Assembly: GCF_902506325.1 (NCBI RefSeq)
Contig: NZ_LR732328.1
Location: 1,113,071 to 1,177,070, forward strand
Source of the DNA: Limnobacter sp. 130
GTDB taxonomy: Bacteria > Pseudomonadota > Gammaproteobacteria > Burkholderiales > Burkholderiaceae_B
Reading direction: 5' to 3'
DNA: 64,000 nt
Position numbers and translations under genes: made by a program. The notes under the pieces were generated by a model. The model ran no database searches, was not told where the DNA came from, and worked only from the letters and a program-made list of their open reading frames with translations. Shown in pieces: positions 37,894 to 46,543 of this stretch. How positions within the stretch are numbered: the stretch's first letter is position 1; the number at the start of each line of letters is the position of its first letter.

Positions 37894-38700
37894 ATGCTTA
37901 AATTTGTTAAAACATTGTTACTGACTTTTGCCCTGTCACTGAGCAGCACCAGCTTTGCCGCCGAGTTTGACCACAACTACTCAGCCTGGAACAACCTGCT
38001 GGCCAAACATGTGAAATGGCTACCTGACAACAAGCAAACTGCCGTTGATTACGCAGGCTTTCAGAAAGACCGGCAGGCCTTGAAAGCGCTATTAAACGAC
38101 TGGTCTGCCGTTGGCCAAACCGAGTTCAACAGCTTTTCGAAAAACCAGCAAATGGCTTTTTTAATCAATGCCTACAACGGTTTTACCATTGAGCTGATTT
38201 TGACCAAATACCCCAAAATCAAATCCATCAAAGACATTGGCGGCGTATTCAGCAGCCCATGGAAACAGGAATTTTTTACGCTGCTGGGTCAAAAGCGCCA
38301 CCTGGACTGGATTGAACACGAACAACTGCGCCCCAAATACAAAGAACCCAGGGTGCATGCAGCGGTAAACTGCGCCAGCCTGGGCTGCCCCGCTTTGCGC
38401 AACGAGGCGTTTACAGCCGCCAAACTGAATGCACAACTTGACGACGGTATGCGCCGCTTTTTGGGTGATCCAAGCCGCAACCGGGTGAAGAACGGTGAAC
38501 TTCAGATCAGCCCTATTTTCAAGTGGTTCGCCGAAGACTTCGAAAAGGGTCACCAGGGGTTCAATGAAGTGAAGGATGTATTTGCAAAATGGGCCAAAGA
38601 GATGTCAGCGGACCCGGAAATAGTGGATAAACTCGCATCCAAATCACTTCCTGTTGCGTATACAGAGTACGACTGGTCGCTTAACGACATCAAACGCTAA
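37894..38700 (+). CDS. DUF547-domain secreted protein
   Basis: The protein is 268 residues with a signal peptide (TLLLTFALSLSSTSFAAE). The DUF547 core is clear: KNQQMAFLINAYNGFTIELIL, LDWIEHEQLRP and HAAVNCASLGCPAL, with a conserved His and two Cys, a pattern reminiscent of papain-like or NlpC-like thiol enzymes. The function is unknown in bacteria. It is followed after 18 bp by an ATP-grasp gene on the same strand. Confidence 0.85.
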   Translation: MLKFVKTLLLTFALSLSSTSFAAEFDHNYSAWNNLLAKHVKWLPDNKQTAVDYAGFQKDRQALKALLNDWSAVGQTEFNSFSKNQQMAFLINAYNGFTIELILTKYPKIKSIKDIGGVFSSPWKQEFFTLLGQKRHLDWIEHEQLRPKYKEPRVHAAVNCASLGCPALRNEAFTAAKLNAQLDDGMRRFLGDPSRNRVKNGELQISPIFKWFAEDFEKGHQGFNEVKDVFAKWAKEMSADPEIVDKLASKSLPVAYTEYDWSLNDIKR

Positions 38701-38717
38701 CCCTACTTGCTATTCAC

Positions 38718-40067
38718 ATGCCTCATCCAAAAACACTGCTGCTGTTCAACTACGACTGGGATGAGCAAGGTGCAAACCGGCTTCGAACCCAGTGGCCCAG
38801 CGTGGTATCTGGTTTCGATTTATTCAGTTTTCCAAGTAATGCGCGCTTGGCCTGGTTTGACACCGAACGATTTGTAGCCAAAGCGGCCGTGTTCGCCAAA
38901 TTGCATGGTGCCAAGGCAGTGGCCTCGAACCATGAGCAGTTTGGCGCGCTTTGTGCAGCCTTACTTGCCGAGAAAATGGGGTGGCCGGGCACACCTGTGA
39001 ACGCCATTCTGGCCTGTCAACACAAGTTATACGCCCGCAAGGTGTTGCAGCAAGTAGCCCCCGAGGCCAACTTGCCATTTGCCAGGCTTGACGCGGCATA
39101 TGGCGGGCCTGTGCCCCAGGGCATTGACTATCCGCAATTTGTAAAACCGGTAAAAGCCGCGTTCTCGGTGCTTTCGCGACAGGTCAAGAATGCCGAGGAA
39201 CTGCACGCCCACACCCGCTTTGGCCCCTGGGAGCTGTGGGTGATCAAGCATTTGGTGGAGCCCTTCGAACGTATTGCAAAAAAGCGACTGCCAGAAGCCG
39301 GAACCGCGCACAGCATGATGCTGGAAGCCCCCATGCGCGGTCGACAATACAACCTGGATGGCTATGTCTGGCAGGGTGATGTTCGCCCGCTTGGCGTGGT
39401 TGACGAGGTGATGTACCCGAACACCGACGCCTTCATGCGTTTTGAATACCCCAGCAGGTTGCAGGCAGACGTGCAGGCGCGAGCAGCCGACGTGGCACGA
39501 CGTTTTCTGAATGCTGTGGGCTTTGATCACGGATTGTTCAACATGGAATTTTTCCATGACGAAGCCACCGACAAAATCACGGTGATCGAGTTCAACCCCC
39601 GCATGGCCTCGCAATTCTCGGATTTGTATTTGCGTGTCGACGGCATCGACCTGCACGAAATTGCATTTGCGCTGGCACACGGTATTGACCCTGCAACACT
39701 GACCCGCGCAGTGCCCACAGCCGGCGCTACAGCCAGCTTTGTTTACCGCTCCTTCAATCCCAAAGCCGCTGTACCATTTCCCGGTTTTGTGCAAAAAGCG
39801 GCCTTCCGCAAAGCATTTCCCGATGCCTTGCTGTTTGAGTACCCCAAAGACACCAAAGAACTGCACCGCGACTTCAAATGGCTGCGCAGCTACCGTTACG
39901 GCATTGTTCACCTGGGTGGAGAAAACCCGCGCGACTTGCGCCAGCGCTGCGAGCAGGCCAGCGCCCTGCTGGGTTGGCCTGCACCATATCTTGAAGATTT
40001 GCGGGAACAAGTCATTGATGCAGACAAATTGCCGACGGAACTGTTTGCAGGCAAACCAGTCAGTTAA
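38718..40067 (+). CDS. ATP-grasp enzyme of unknown substrate
   Basis: The protein is 449 residues with an ATP-grasp fold: an N-terminal segment ending in the lid region YPQFVKPVKAAFSV, the nucleotide-binding WELWVIKHLVEPFER, and the metal-binding ITVIEFNPRMASQFSDLY. The family joins a carboxylate to an amine or thiol nucleophile using ATP. The substrate cannot be told from the sequence. It follows the DUF547 gene closely and probably shares its message; the two may modify and process the same peptide or metabolite. Confidence 0.78.
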   Translation: MPHPKTLLLFNYDWDEQGANRLRTQWPSVVSGFDLFSFPSNARLAWFDTERFVAKAAVFAKLHGAKAVASNHEQFGALCAALLAEKMGWPGTPVNAILACQHKLYARKVLQQVAPEANLPFARLDAAYGGPVPQGIDYPQFVKPVKAAFSVLSRQVKNAEELHAHTRFGPWELWVIKHLVEPFERIAKKRLPEAGTAHSMMLEAPMRGRQYNLDGYVWQGDVRPLGVVDEVMYPNTDAFMRFEYPSRLQADVQARAADVARRFLNAVGFDHGLFNMEFFHDEATDKITVIEFNPRMASQFSDLYLRVDGIDLHEIAFALAHGIDPATLTRAVPTAGATASFVYRSFNPKAAVPFPGFVQKAAFRKAFPDALLFEYPKDTKELHRDFKWLRSYRYGIVHLGGENPRDLRQRCEQASALLGWPAPYLEDLREQVIDADKLPTELFAGKPVS

Positions 40068-40103
40068 AACACCAAATCGATTCAAACAAACAGGAGAAGT
40101 ATT

Positions 40104-40703
40104 TTGACTTTGACACGCACACACAAACTTTTAATTACGGGCAGTTTGTTGTTGGGCTTGAGCGGTTGTACCGCAATGACGGCGCAAAACCCCTCTACCA
40201 AATTGAGCCCGGTGAATGCAGCTGAAGTGGCCGGAGATGACCGCGTCATGCTGTTTGGTGCCGACGTGGTGGCATACATCACTCAAAACGCTTATGTCCA
40301 GGGCAAGCCCGAGTTCAGCAGCACCTACCAGGAAGTGGATTTTCATTTCTCAAGCGCTGATCACAAAGCCTTGTTTGACGCAGAACCCACCAAATACATT
40401 CCCCAGTACGGCGGCTATTGCGCCAACGGGATTATGTTCGGCATCCCATGGGGCGGCAATGCAGCCGACTTCAAAGTGGTCGACGGAAAAACCTACATTT
40501 TCGGTGGATTCGTTTCACAAGCCGCCTTCGAACTTGAGCTTGATAAGAACATCGCTTTGGCCGACGATTACTGGGCCCAGGAAGTCAACGGCAACAACAG
40601 CTTTATCCAACGCGCAAAGCGCTTGGTGATCCGGGTACCCCACTATAAAACCGGGGAAGAACAGGCGGCCGAAGTTCAGGCCGCTGGAAAACTGGGCAGC
40701 TAA
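40104..40703 (+). CDS. YHS-domain lipoprotein
   Basis: The protein is 199 residues. TTG 40104 is the likely start, behind AGGAGAAG. A lipoprotein signal ends LLGLSGC. The YHS domain covers about 50-125: VMLFGADVVAYITQNAY, VDFHFSSADHKALFD and YIPQYGGYCANGI, with a conserved Cys. YHS proteins often accompany metal or heme enzymes. It sits just before the selenium transporter operon but a separate promoter region lies between. Confidence 0.82.
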   Translation: MTLTRTHKLLITGSLLLGLSGCTAMTAQNPSTKLSPVNAAEVAGDDRVMLFGADVVAYITQNAYVQGKPEFSSTYQEVDFHFSSADHKALFDAEPTKYIPQYGGYCANGIMFGIPWGGNAADFKVVDGKTYIFGGFVSQAAFELELDKNIALADDYWAQEVNGNNSFIQRAKRLVIRVPHYKTGEEQAAEVQAAGKLGS

Positions 40704-40810
40704 AAGTTAAAAAAACAACCGTACAAACATTTCACAGTTAAAAACCGAATTGTTTGTGCGATCATCAATTTTCGAGTTTTCTTCCAATCGTTCTATATAA
40801 CGAGGTACTC

Positions 40811-41686
40811 ATGAAAAGTTCAGCAATATCCGTTTCACGTCGTCTATTCTCTGTGGCAGCCATTGCACTGGCCGCTGGCTTTTCCGTCTCCGCACACGCC
40901 GAGCAGACTCTGAAAGTTTCCACCATTCCCGAAGAAGCAGCCACCGAGCAGATTCGTAAATTTGAGCCACTGGCCAATTACCTGTCCAAGGCAATCGGCA
41001 TGAAGGTCGAATTCACACCGGTCAGCGACTACCCTGCTGCTGTTGAAGCACTGGCCAACAAAAAAGTTGACCTGGTTTGGTTGGGCGGCTTTACACACAT
41101 TCAAGCATCACGTCGTTCTGGCGGAAAGGTTATTCCGATCGCCCAGCGTGTTGAAGACACCAAGTTTCAGTCGGTCTTCATTGCCAAAACAGATTCCGGC
41201 ATCAAATCCCTTCAAGACATGAAAGGCAAACAAGTGTCTTTCGGCTCCCAAAGCAGCACCTCGGGCCACTTGATGCCCCGCAATTTCCTGCTCGAAGCCG
41301 GCCTGGAACCTGAAACAGCATTCAAACGGGTTGCCTATTCCGGTGCGCACGATGCAACGATTGCCTCTGTTGTGAGCGGCAAAGTGGATGCTGCGGCACT
41401 CGACATTACAGTATGGAAAAAATTTGTGGACGCCAATAAGGTCGACACCAATGCTGTGAATGTGTTTTACACCACGCCACCGTACTACAACTACAACTGG
41501 ACTGTGCACGCCGACATGCCGGCTGATTTGCGCAATAAAATCCAGAAAGCCTTGTTTGACCTGGATCCAGCCGTACCTGAACATGCTGAAATCCTGAAAT
41601 TGAACCGGGCCACACGTTACATCGACACCAAGCCCGAAAACTACAAAGGCCTCGAGGCTGCAGCGAAAAGCGCAGGCTTGTTATAA
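40811..41686 (+). CDS. ABC substrate-binding protein, putative selenate class (PhnD-like)
   Basis: The protein is 291 residues with a signal peptide ending SVSAHAE. The mature part is PhnD-like: TLKVSTIPEEAATEQIRKFEPL, KVDLVWLGGFTHIQA, FGSQSSTSGHLMPR, RVAYSGAHDATI and YYNYNWTVHADM. These segments closely match the subfamily annotated as putative selenate ABC transporter binding protein, which occurs near selD. True ligand data are lacking, so selenate is a hypothesis; phosphonate or phosphite is the alternative. The start ATG 40811 follows CGAGGT. It heads a four-gene run (binding protein, ATPase, two permeases). Confidence 0.82.
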   Translation: MKSSAISVSRRLFSVAAIALAAGFSVSAHAEQTLKVSTIPEEAATEQIRKFEPLANYLSKAIGMKVEFTPVSDYPAAVEALANKKVDLVWLGGFTHIQASRRSGGKVIPIAQRVEDTKFQSVFIAKTDSGIKSLQDMKGKQVSFGSQSSTSGHLMPRNFLLEAGLEPETAFKRVAYSGAHDATIASVVSGKVDAAALDITVWKKFVDANKVDTNAVNVFYTTPPYYNYNWTVHADMPADLRNKIQKALFDLDPAVPEHAEILKLNRATRYIDTKPENYKGLEAAAKSAGLL

Positions 41687-41699
41687 TTGCAAGGAAGAT

Positions 41700-41720
41700 G
41701 GGAGCCCATGCCGGGCTCCC
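41700..41720 (+). promoter_or_regulatory. Intercistronic hairpin between binding protein and ATPase genes
   Basis: GGGAGCCC (41700-41707) pairs perfectly with GGGCTCCC (41713-41720) around ATGCC. There is no T tract, so it is not a full terminator. Such hairpins downstream of binding-protein genes usually protect the upstream message from 3' decay or attenuate read-through, giving more binding protein than membrane complex. Confidence 0.65.
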
Positions 41721-41745
41721 GCAGTAGGATAGGGAAGGCAACGCA

Positions 41746-42588
41746 GTGAAACTTGAAATTCGGGACATCAATGCCTGCCACCCATCCGCCCCGCCGGGCA
41801 GCGTTCCGGCGATCAAAAAAATGAGTCTCCAAATCGGCAGCGGCGAACAAGTCGCGCTGATTGGCCCCTCTGGCGCTGGTAAAACAACCCTGCTACAGGT
41901 TCTCTCCTGCACACTAAAACCATTGGGTGGCGCAATTGAACTGCAAGGGCAGCAACCTTGGCAACTCAGCAAACGCAAGCTTCAAAAACTTCGCGGTCAA
42001 TTGATCGTGGCACCACAAGTGCCCCCGTTACCACCGCGCCAAAGAGTAATCACCTCAATACTGGCTGGCCGGCTTCCTGCGATGAGTCTGATGCAAAGCA
42101 TCAAGTCGATGTTTTATCCAGTGGATATTCCAGCCGCTCACAGTGCGCTAAGCAAACTGGATTTACCCGAGAAAATTTTTGAACGTGTGGACAGGCTCTC
42201 TGGTGGGGAACGCCAGCGTGTGGGTCTTGCACGCCTGTTCGTGTCACCAGCCCAATTGTGGTTGGTGGATGAACCCTTATCAGCGTTAGACCCCACACGG
42301 GCTCGTCTGGCCATGTCTGCATTGACTGAATCTGCGGCAGAAAAGGGAATTACGCTGGTATGTACCCTGCACCAGGTTGACATGGCACTTGCATTTTTCA
42401 AGCGCATCGTTGGTTTGCGCAACGGGGAAATCGAGTTTGATCTGCCCACAGAACAAGTCACCCCAGCCATGTTGAAAAGTCTGTATTCGCAATATGAACA
42501 CGAGCTGCTCGGTGAAGTGGACCGAGAGTTAATTGAGAAACAGTTCGAGAAAGTGACGCCTGCCGTGGTGGTCAACAATTGTCGATGA
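41746..42588 (+). CDS. ABC transporter ATPase (PhnC-like) of the selenium-locus importer
   Basis: The protein is 280 residues with GTG 41746 as start behind GGGAAGG. Walker A is GPSGAGKTTLL, the ABC signature LSGGERQRVGLARL, and Walker B LWLVDEPLSALDP. The layout matches the PhnC branch. It overlaps the first permease gene by 10 bp. It would power import of the ligand captured by the neighbouring binding protein. Confidence 0.92.
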   Translation: MKLEIRDINACHPSAPPGSVPAIKKMSLQIGSGEQVALIGPSGAGKTTLLQVLSCTLKPLGGAIELQGQQPWQLSKRKLQKLRGQLIVAPQVPPLPPRQRVITSILAGRLPAMSLMQSIKSMFYPVDIPAAHSALSKLDLPEKIFERVDRLSGGERQRVGLARLFVSPAQLWLVDEPLSALDPTRARLAMSALTESAAEKGITLVCTLHQVDMALAFFKRIVGLRNGEIEFDLPTEQVTPAMLKSLYSQYEHELLGEVDRELIEKQFEKVTPAVVVNNCR

Positions 42589-43433
42589 GCAGCTTACCTG
42601 TACACAACCCGCGGTTTGATGTGCCGCTGCGCGACCCTGCGTGGCATCAACGCCTGTTCTGGATGGTTTTTGCCATCGTGTTGATTTGGCCTTTGGCGGT
42701 GGCTACCGAATTCCGTCCCGGGGTGCTGATTGAACCAGAGAACATGCGAATTAGCGCTGAATTCATCGGCAGCTTCTTTCCCCCTGTGCTCGAACCCGAA
42801 TTACTTTGGCGAATAGTTGACGCCACCTGGACCACCGTCGCGATTGCCACCGCTGGCATGGTCATGGCTCTTACCATCGCCTTTCCGCTGACCATTTTGT
42901 CCACACGCGTGCTGTCGGTTTCTGCCATTTCTGGCCGCATGAACACCCTTCCATTTGTTGTTCGACAAGCCATTCGCTGGATGTTGATTTTTCTGCGCAG
43001 CATTCCCGAACTGGTGTGGGCCCTGGTATTTGTTCGCGTGGTGGGTTTGGGCCCAACGGCCGGTGTATTGGCTATTGCGCTGACCTACGGCGGCATGTTG
43101 GGCAAGGTATATGGGGAAATTCTGGAAAGTGGTGAAACCACACCCACCGAAACACTGTTGCGCAACGGCAGTGGGCGTTTGCAAGCATTTTTTTATGGCC
43201 TGTTGCCCCAAAACGTAATGGAACTAACTTCCTACACCGTGTATCGCTGGGAATGTGCGATTCGTTCCTCTGTGGTGCTGGGCTTTGTCGGTGCGGGCGG
43301 GCTGGGCCAGGAACTGGACAACTCCATGAAGATGTTCAATGGTGGCGAGGTCTCCACCATGTTGATCGTATTCATTTTGCTGGTTGCACTGGCTGATGCA
43401 GTTAGCGCGTTCTTCCGCAAGAGGCTGATATGA
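42579..43433 (+). CDS. ABC permease (PhnE-like), first subunit
   Basis: The protein is 284 residues with about six membrane helices and the PhnE-type coupling loop: RSIPELVWALVFVRVVGLGPTAGVLAIALTYGGMLGKVYGE, then YTVYRWECAIRSSVVLGFVGAGGLGQEL. It overlaps both the ATPase gene (10 bp) and the second permease gene (4 bp). Confidence 0.92.
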   Translation: MSMSSLPVHNPRFDVPLRDPAWHQRLFWMVFAIVLIWPLAVATEFRPGVLIEPENMRISAEFIGSFFPPVLEPELLWRIVDATWTTVAIATAGMVMALTIAFPLTILSTRVLSVSAISGRMNTLPFVVRQAIRWMLIFLRSIPELVWALVFVRVVGLGPTAGVLAIALTYGGMLGKVYGEILESGETTPTETLLRNGSGRLQAFFYGLLPQNVMELTSYTVYRWECAIRSSVVLGFVGAGGLGQELDNSMKMFNGGEVSTMLIVFILLVALADAVSAFFRKRLI

Positions 43434-44251
43434 GCGCACGGCTTGATTCCACGCCCTGTCCGAGCAAAGCACCCGCCATCATGAGCGGCGGCACGGGATT
43501 ATTGCTGCTGGCCATGCTATCGCTGATCATCGCTAGCTTCTGGACTTTGGGCCTGAAATGGGGAGACTTCCTTTCGATCGAAGCATTCAAATCCATGGGG
43601 CGTTTCGTTGCTGAGTTTTTCCCCATGGAAACTGATTCAAAATTTCTCGGCAAAGTGGGCTGGGGAACCGTTGAAACCTTGGCCATGTCGCTCATGGGCA
43701 CAGTACTGGCGGCTGTAGCCGGGCTGGCATTGGCCATTCCGGCCAGTAAGTTGCACAGCAGTGACAAAGGCCTGATGCGAACACCAACACGCTGGGTGCT
43801 CAATGCGCTGCGCTCCATTCCCGAATTGGTCTGGGCCGCGCTTTTATTGATTTCAGCGGGCCTGGGGCCATTTGCAGGCACACTGGCGTTGGCATTTCAC
43901 ACCACCGGTGTGTTGGGGCGATTGTTTGCTGAATCCATCGAAAACGCACCACAAGAACCCGCGGACGCCCTGCGTACGCAGGGAATAGGAAACCTGCGCG
44001 TGTTTTATTTCACCACCTTGCCGCAAGTGATCCCCCAGCTAATGAGCTACACCCTGTACCGATGGGAAAACAACATCCGAGCCGCTGCCATTCTAGGCGT
44101 GGTTGGTGCAGGTGGCCTCGGCCAGTTGCTGTCTTTCCACATGGGCTTGTTCCAGATGGGCAAGACTGCAACGATATTGGCTGCCATGCTACTGTTGGTT
44201 GCGATCGTAGACAGCATGAGCTATCACCTTCGCAGTCGAATGACCCGTTAA
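43430..44251 (+). CDS. ABC permease (PhnE-like), second subunit
   Basis: The protein is 273 residues and a paralogue of the preceding permease: RSIPELVWAALLLISAGLGPFAGTLALAFHTTGVLGRL and YTLYRWENNIRAAAILGVVGAGGLGQLL. Two permeases suggest a heterodimeric pore. It ends 13 bp before egtD, so the importer and EgtD are probably on one message. Confidence 0.92.
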   Translation: MSARLDSTPCPSKAPAIMSGGTGLLLLAMLSLIIASFWTLGLKWGDFLSIEAFKSMGRFVAEFFPMETDSKFLGKVGWGTVETLAMSLMGTVLAAVAGLALAIPASKLHSSDKGLMRTPTRWVLNALRSIPELVWAALLLISAGLGPFAGTLALAFHTTGVLGRLFAESIENAPQEPADALRTQGIGNLRVFYFTTLPQVIPQLMSYTLYRWENNIRAAAILGVVGAGGLGQLLSFHMGLFQMGKTATILAAMLLLVAIVDSMSYHLRSRMTR

Positions 44252-44264
44252 TTGATCTGAGCCA

Positions 44265-45236
44265 ATGACACCAACACCACAATTTATCCAGATTTACCAA
44301 GCCCAAGCTGACCACATTCGTGAAGAGTTACTAAGCGGCCTGCGCGCCAGCAAAGCACACACTTCACCCAAGTATCTCTACGACGAATTGGGCTCCAAAC
44401 TGTTCGAGGCGATCACTTGCATACCTGAGTATTACCCCACCCGCACGGAAGCGCTGATTTTCAACAGCCACGGGCATGACATGGCACAGCAAGTGCCCAA
44501 AGGCGCTGCGTTCATTGACCTGGGTGCAGGCAATTGTGAAAAAGCAGCCCGGTTGTTCAATGTATTTCACCCAGACCGCTATGTCGCGGTGGACATTTCC
44601 GTGGACTTCCTGAAAGGCTCACTGGAATGCCTGCAACGCCAGTTTCCAGATCTGGAAATGAGTGGGGTGGGCATGGACTTCTCAACTGAATTGAATTTAC
44701 CAGCTGGCCTGGCTCTGAACCCTGCACAACCCCGGGTCATGTTTTACCCGGGATCCAGCATTGGCAACTTCACCCCCGAGGAAGCACTGCTGTTTCTGAA
44801 ACAGGTAAAAACGGTGTGTGCAGCGGCATCGGATGGCGGCCTGTTGATCGGTGTTGACCTGGTGAAAAGCAAAGCTGTGCTTGAAGCGGCTTACGACGAT
44901 GCCTTGGGCGTAACAGCTGCCTTCAACCGCAATATGTTGCTGCACTTCAACAAACTGGCTGGCACCAATTTCAAGCTGGAAGACTGGAAACACATTGGCC
45001 TGTTCAACACCGAACTCAACCGCATTGAAATGCACCTGGAAGCACTGCGGGATGTTTCGGTGAACTGGGAAGGTGGCGAGCGAGCCTTTGTAGAGGGTGA
45101 ACGCATTCACACCGAGAATTCTTACAAGTGGACACTGACCGGGTTTGAAGACTTGCTCAAGCGCGCAGGTTTTGTCGAGAGCAAGGCTTACACCGACCCG
45201 GAACAAAAATTTGCAGTGTTTTGGGCAAAGGCTTGA
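44265..45236 (+). CDS. egtD: L-histidine N-alpha-methyltransferase (EgtD)
   Basis: The protein is 323 residues, the normal length for EgtD. Motifs include SPKYLYDELGSKLFEAI, PEYYPTRTEALI, the SAM-binding FIDLGAGNCEKA and the catalytic region MFYPGSSIGNFTPEEA, with FNRNMLLHFN later. EgtD trimethylates histidine to hercynine, the precursor of ergothioneine and of selenoneine. No EgtB, EgtC or EgtE lies in the window. Its place 13 bp after a putative selenium importer and near senB/selD points to the selenium branch. Confidence 0.93.
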   Translation: MTPTPQFIQIYQAQADHIREELLSGLRASKAHTSPKYLYDELGSKLFEAITCIPEYYPTRTEALIFNSHGHDMAQQVPKGAAFIDLGAGNCEKAARLFNVFHPDRYVAVDISVDFLKGSLECLQRQFPDLEMSGVGMDFSTELNLPAGLALNPAQPRVMFYPGSSIGNFTPEEALLFLKQVKTVCAAASDGGLLIGVDLVKSKAVLEAAYDDALGVTAAFNRNMLLHFNKLAGTNFKLEDWKHIGLFNTELNRIEMHLEALRDVSVNWEGGERAFVEGERIHTENSYKWTLTGFEDLLKRAGFVESKAYTDPEQKFAVFWAKA

Positions 45237-45242
45237 AAGTCC

Positions 45243-46436
45243 TTAGGCAGCAGCGAGTCGCCACAAGCTGGTGACTTCCTTACAGCGCGCATCAAACAAA
45301 CCATCGGCAGAATCAAATGCCTTGCCGTGTTTCGGCTTGGCATCCATGCGGCTCAACACTTTCAAACCAGCCAGCTCGATCCAGCCCAGCAACTCTTCGC
45401 GTGTGCGCAGTTTCAGGTGTTCGGCCAAGTCGGACAAAATCAACCAGCCCTCACCGCCTGCATTCAAGTGCGCAGCCAAGCCCGCCAAAAACGCTTTCAG
45501 CATGCCGCTGTGTTCATCGTAAATGGCGCGTTCAATCGGCGAGGTGGGCTTGCCCGGCAACCACGGTGGGTTACACACAATCAAATCGGCTTTGTTTTCA
45601 GGAAACAGATCGGCTTGCACCACCTTCACCTGCTTGCCCATGCCCAAATTCTGAATGTTGAATTGCGCACATTCCAGCGCACGCGGATCGTTGTCGGTGG
45701 CCACAATATTGCTCAACCAGCGGTGCGCCAACACAGCGGCCAGCACACCAGTACCAGTGCCCACATCCACCGCCGAGCCATTGACTTCACAGGCTTTGGG
45801 CAATGGGGCTTTCAACACCAAATCCACATACTCGCCACGCACAGGCGAGAAGACACCGTAATACGGATGAATTCGATTATTGGGCGGATCACCAAGCGCA
45901 GACACATCCACGCCTTTTTTGCGCCATTCGTACGCACCCACCACGCCCATCATCTCCCGCAATGAACACACAATCATGGGGCCATCGGCCTGTGGCTCGC
46001 CCCATGCTTCAGTGCAGGCTGCCAACACATCGGGTGCGCGGCGCAGGGAAATGGTGTAATCGGCGTTAAACGGAATCAGGATTGAACCCAAAATACGTGC
46101 GCGCTGGGCTTGTGCCTGGCGGTACAAATGAAATTTTTGTGGGTATTCAACATCGGTCTTGCTCGCTTTGGCGGCTTTGCTTTTTTTGTGCTCTGCGCTT
46201 TTATCGACCCGGCGAACCAAGGCCTGCATCAATTGGCGGGCATTTTGAAAATCACTTTGCCACAGAAATACATTGCCCTCGCAAGCCAGTCGGTAAGCGG
46301 TGTCTGCGGTCAGCGTGTCGTCTGCCAGCATCACTTTGCCCGGCACGGCCAGGTTGCGCTCCGACTGCCAGCGTGCACGAAAGGTTTCTTCGCCCTTGGT
46401 CCATTGAATTACAGGGTTGTCTTGGGCTGGGTGCAT
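45243..46436 (-). CDS. Class I SAM-dependent methyltransferase with NPPW motif
   Basis: The protein is 397 residues from ATG 46436; an in-frame start at 46538 would nearly abut senB. The C-terminal half is a Rossmann methyltransferase: AVDVGTGTGVLAAVLAHR, ATDNDPRALECA and the catalytic IVCNPPWLPG typical of N-methyltransferases acting on Gln/adenine-type amino groups. The N-terminal half has no recognised domain. It lies on the strand opposite to the whole selenium run, between egtD and senB; whether it takes part is unclear. Confidence 0.75.
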   Translation of the reverse strand: MHPAQDNPVIQWTKGEETFRARWQSERNLAVPGKVMLADDTLTADTAYRLACEGNVFLWQSDFQNARQLMQALVRRVDKSAEHKKSKAAKASKTDVEYPQKFHLYRQAQAQRARILGSILIPFNADYTISLRRAPDVLAACTEAWGEPQADGPMIVCSLREMMGVVGAYEWRKKGVDVSALGDPPNNRIHPYYGVFSPVRGEYVDLVLKAPLPKACEVNGSAVDVGTGTGVLAAVLAHRWLSNIVATDNDPRALECAQFNIQNLGMGKQVKVVQADLFPENKADLIVCNPPWLPGKPTSPIERAIYDEHSGMLKAFLAGLAAHLNAGGEGWLILSDLAEHLKLRTREELLGWIELAGLKVLSRMDAKPKHGKAFDSADGLFDARCKEVTSLWRLAAA

Positions 46437-46543
46437 GCGGGTTCTCGCGGTGATTGGCAGGGCATGGATCGTGTAAACTTCTTCAGGGTCGCAGTGTACC
46501 ACTTTGGGTGGTTCGCGCCCCAATTTCCCCCCTGTCAAATTAA

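Noticed and set aside
39027-40124. 365-residue minus-strand frame opposite the ATP-grasp gene
   Set aside because: The plus-strand protein has clear ATP-grasp motifs; the antisense frame has no domain and a Cys/His/Gln-rich shadow composition.
44265-45236. EgtD as a stand-in for SenA
   Set aside because: It has a Rossmann methyltransferase signature and EgtD motifs but no DinB or FGE-sulfatase domain, so it cannot serve as the C-Se bond-forming enzyme.
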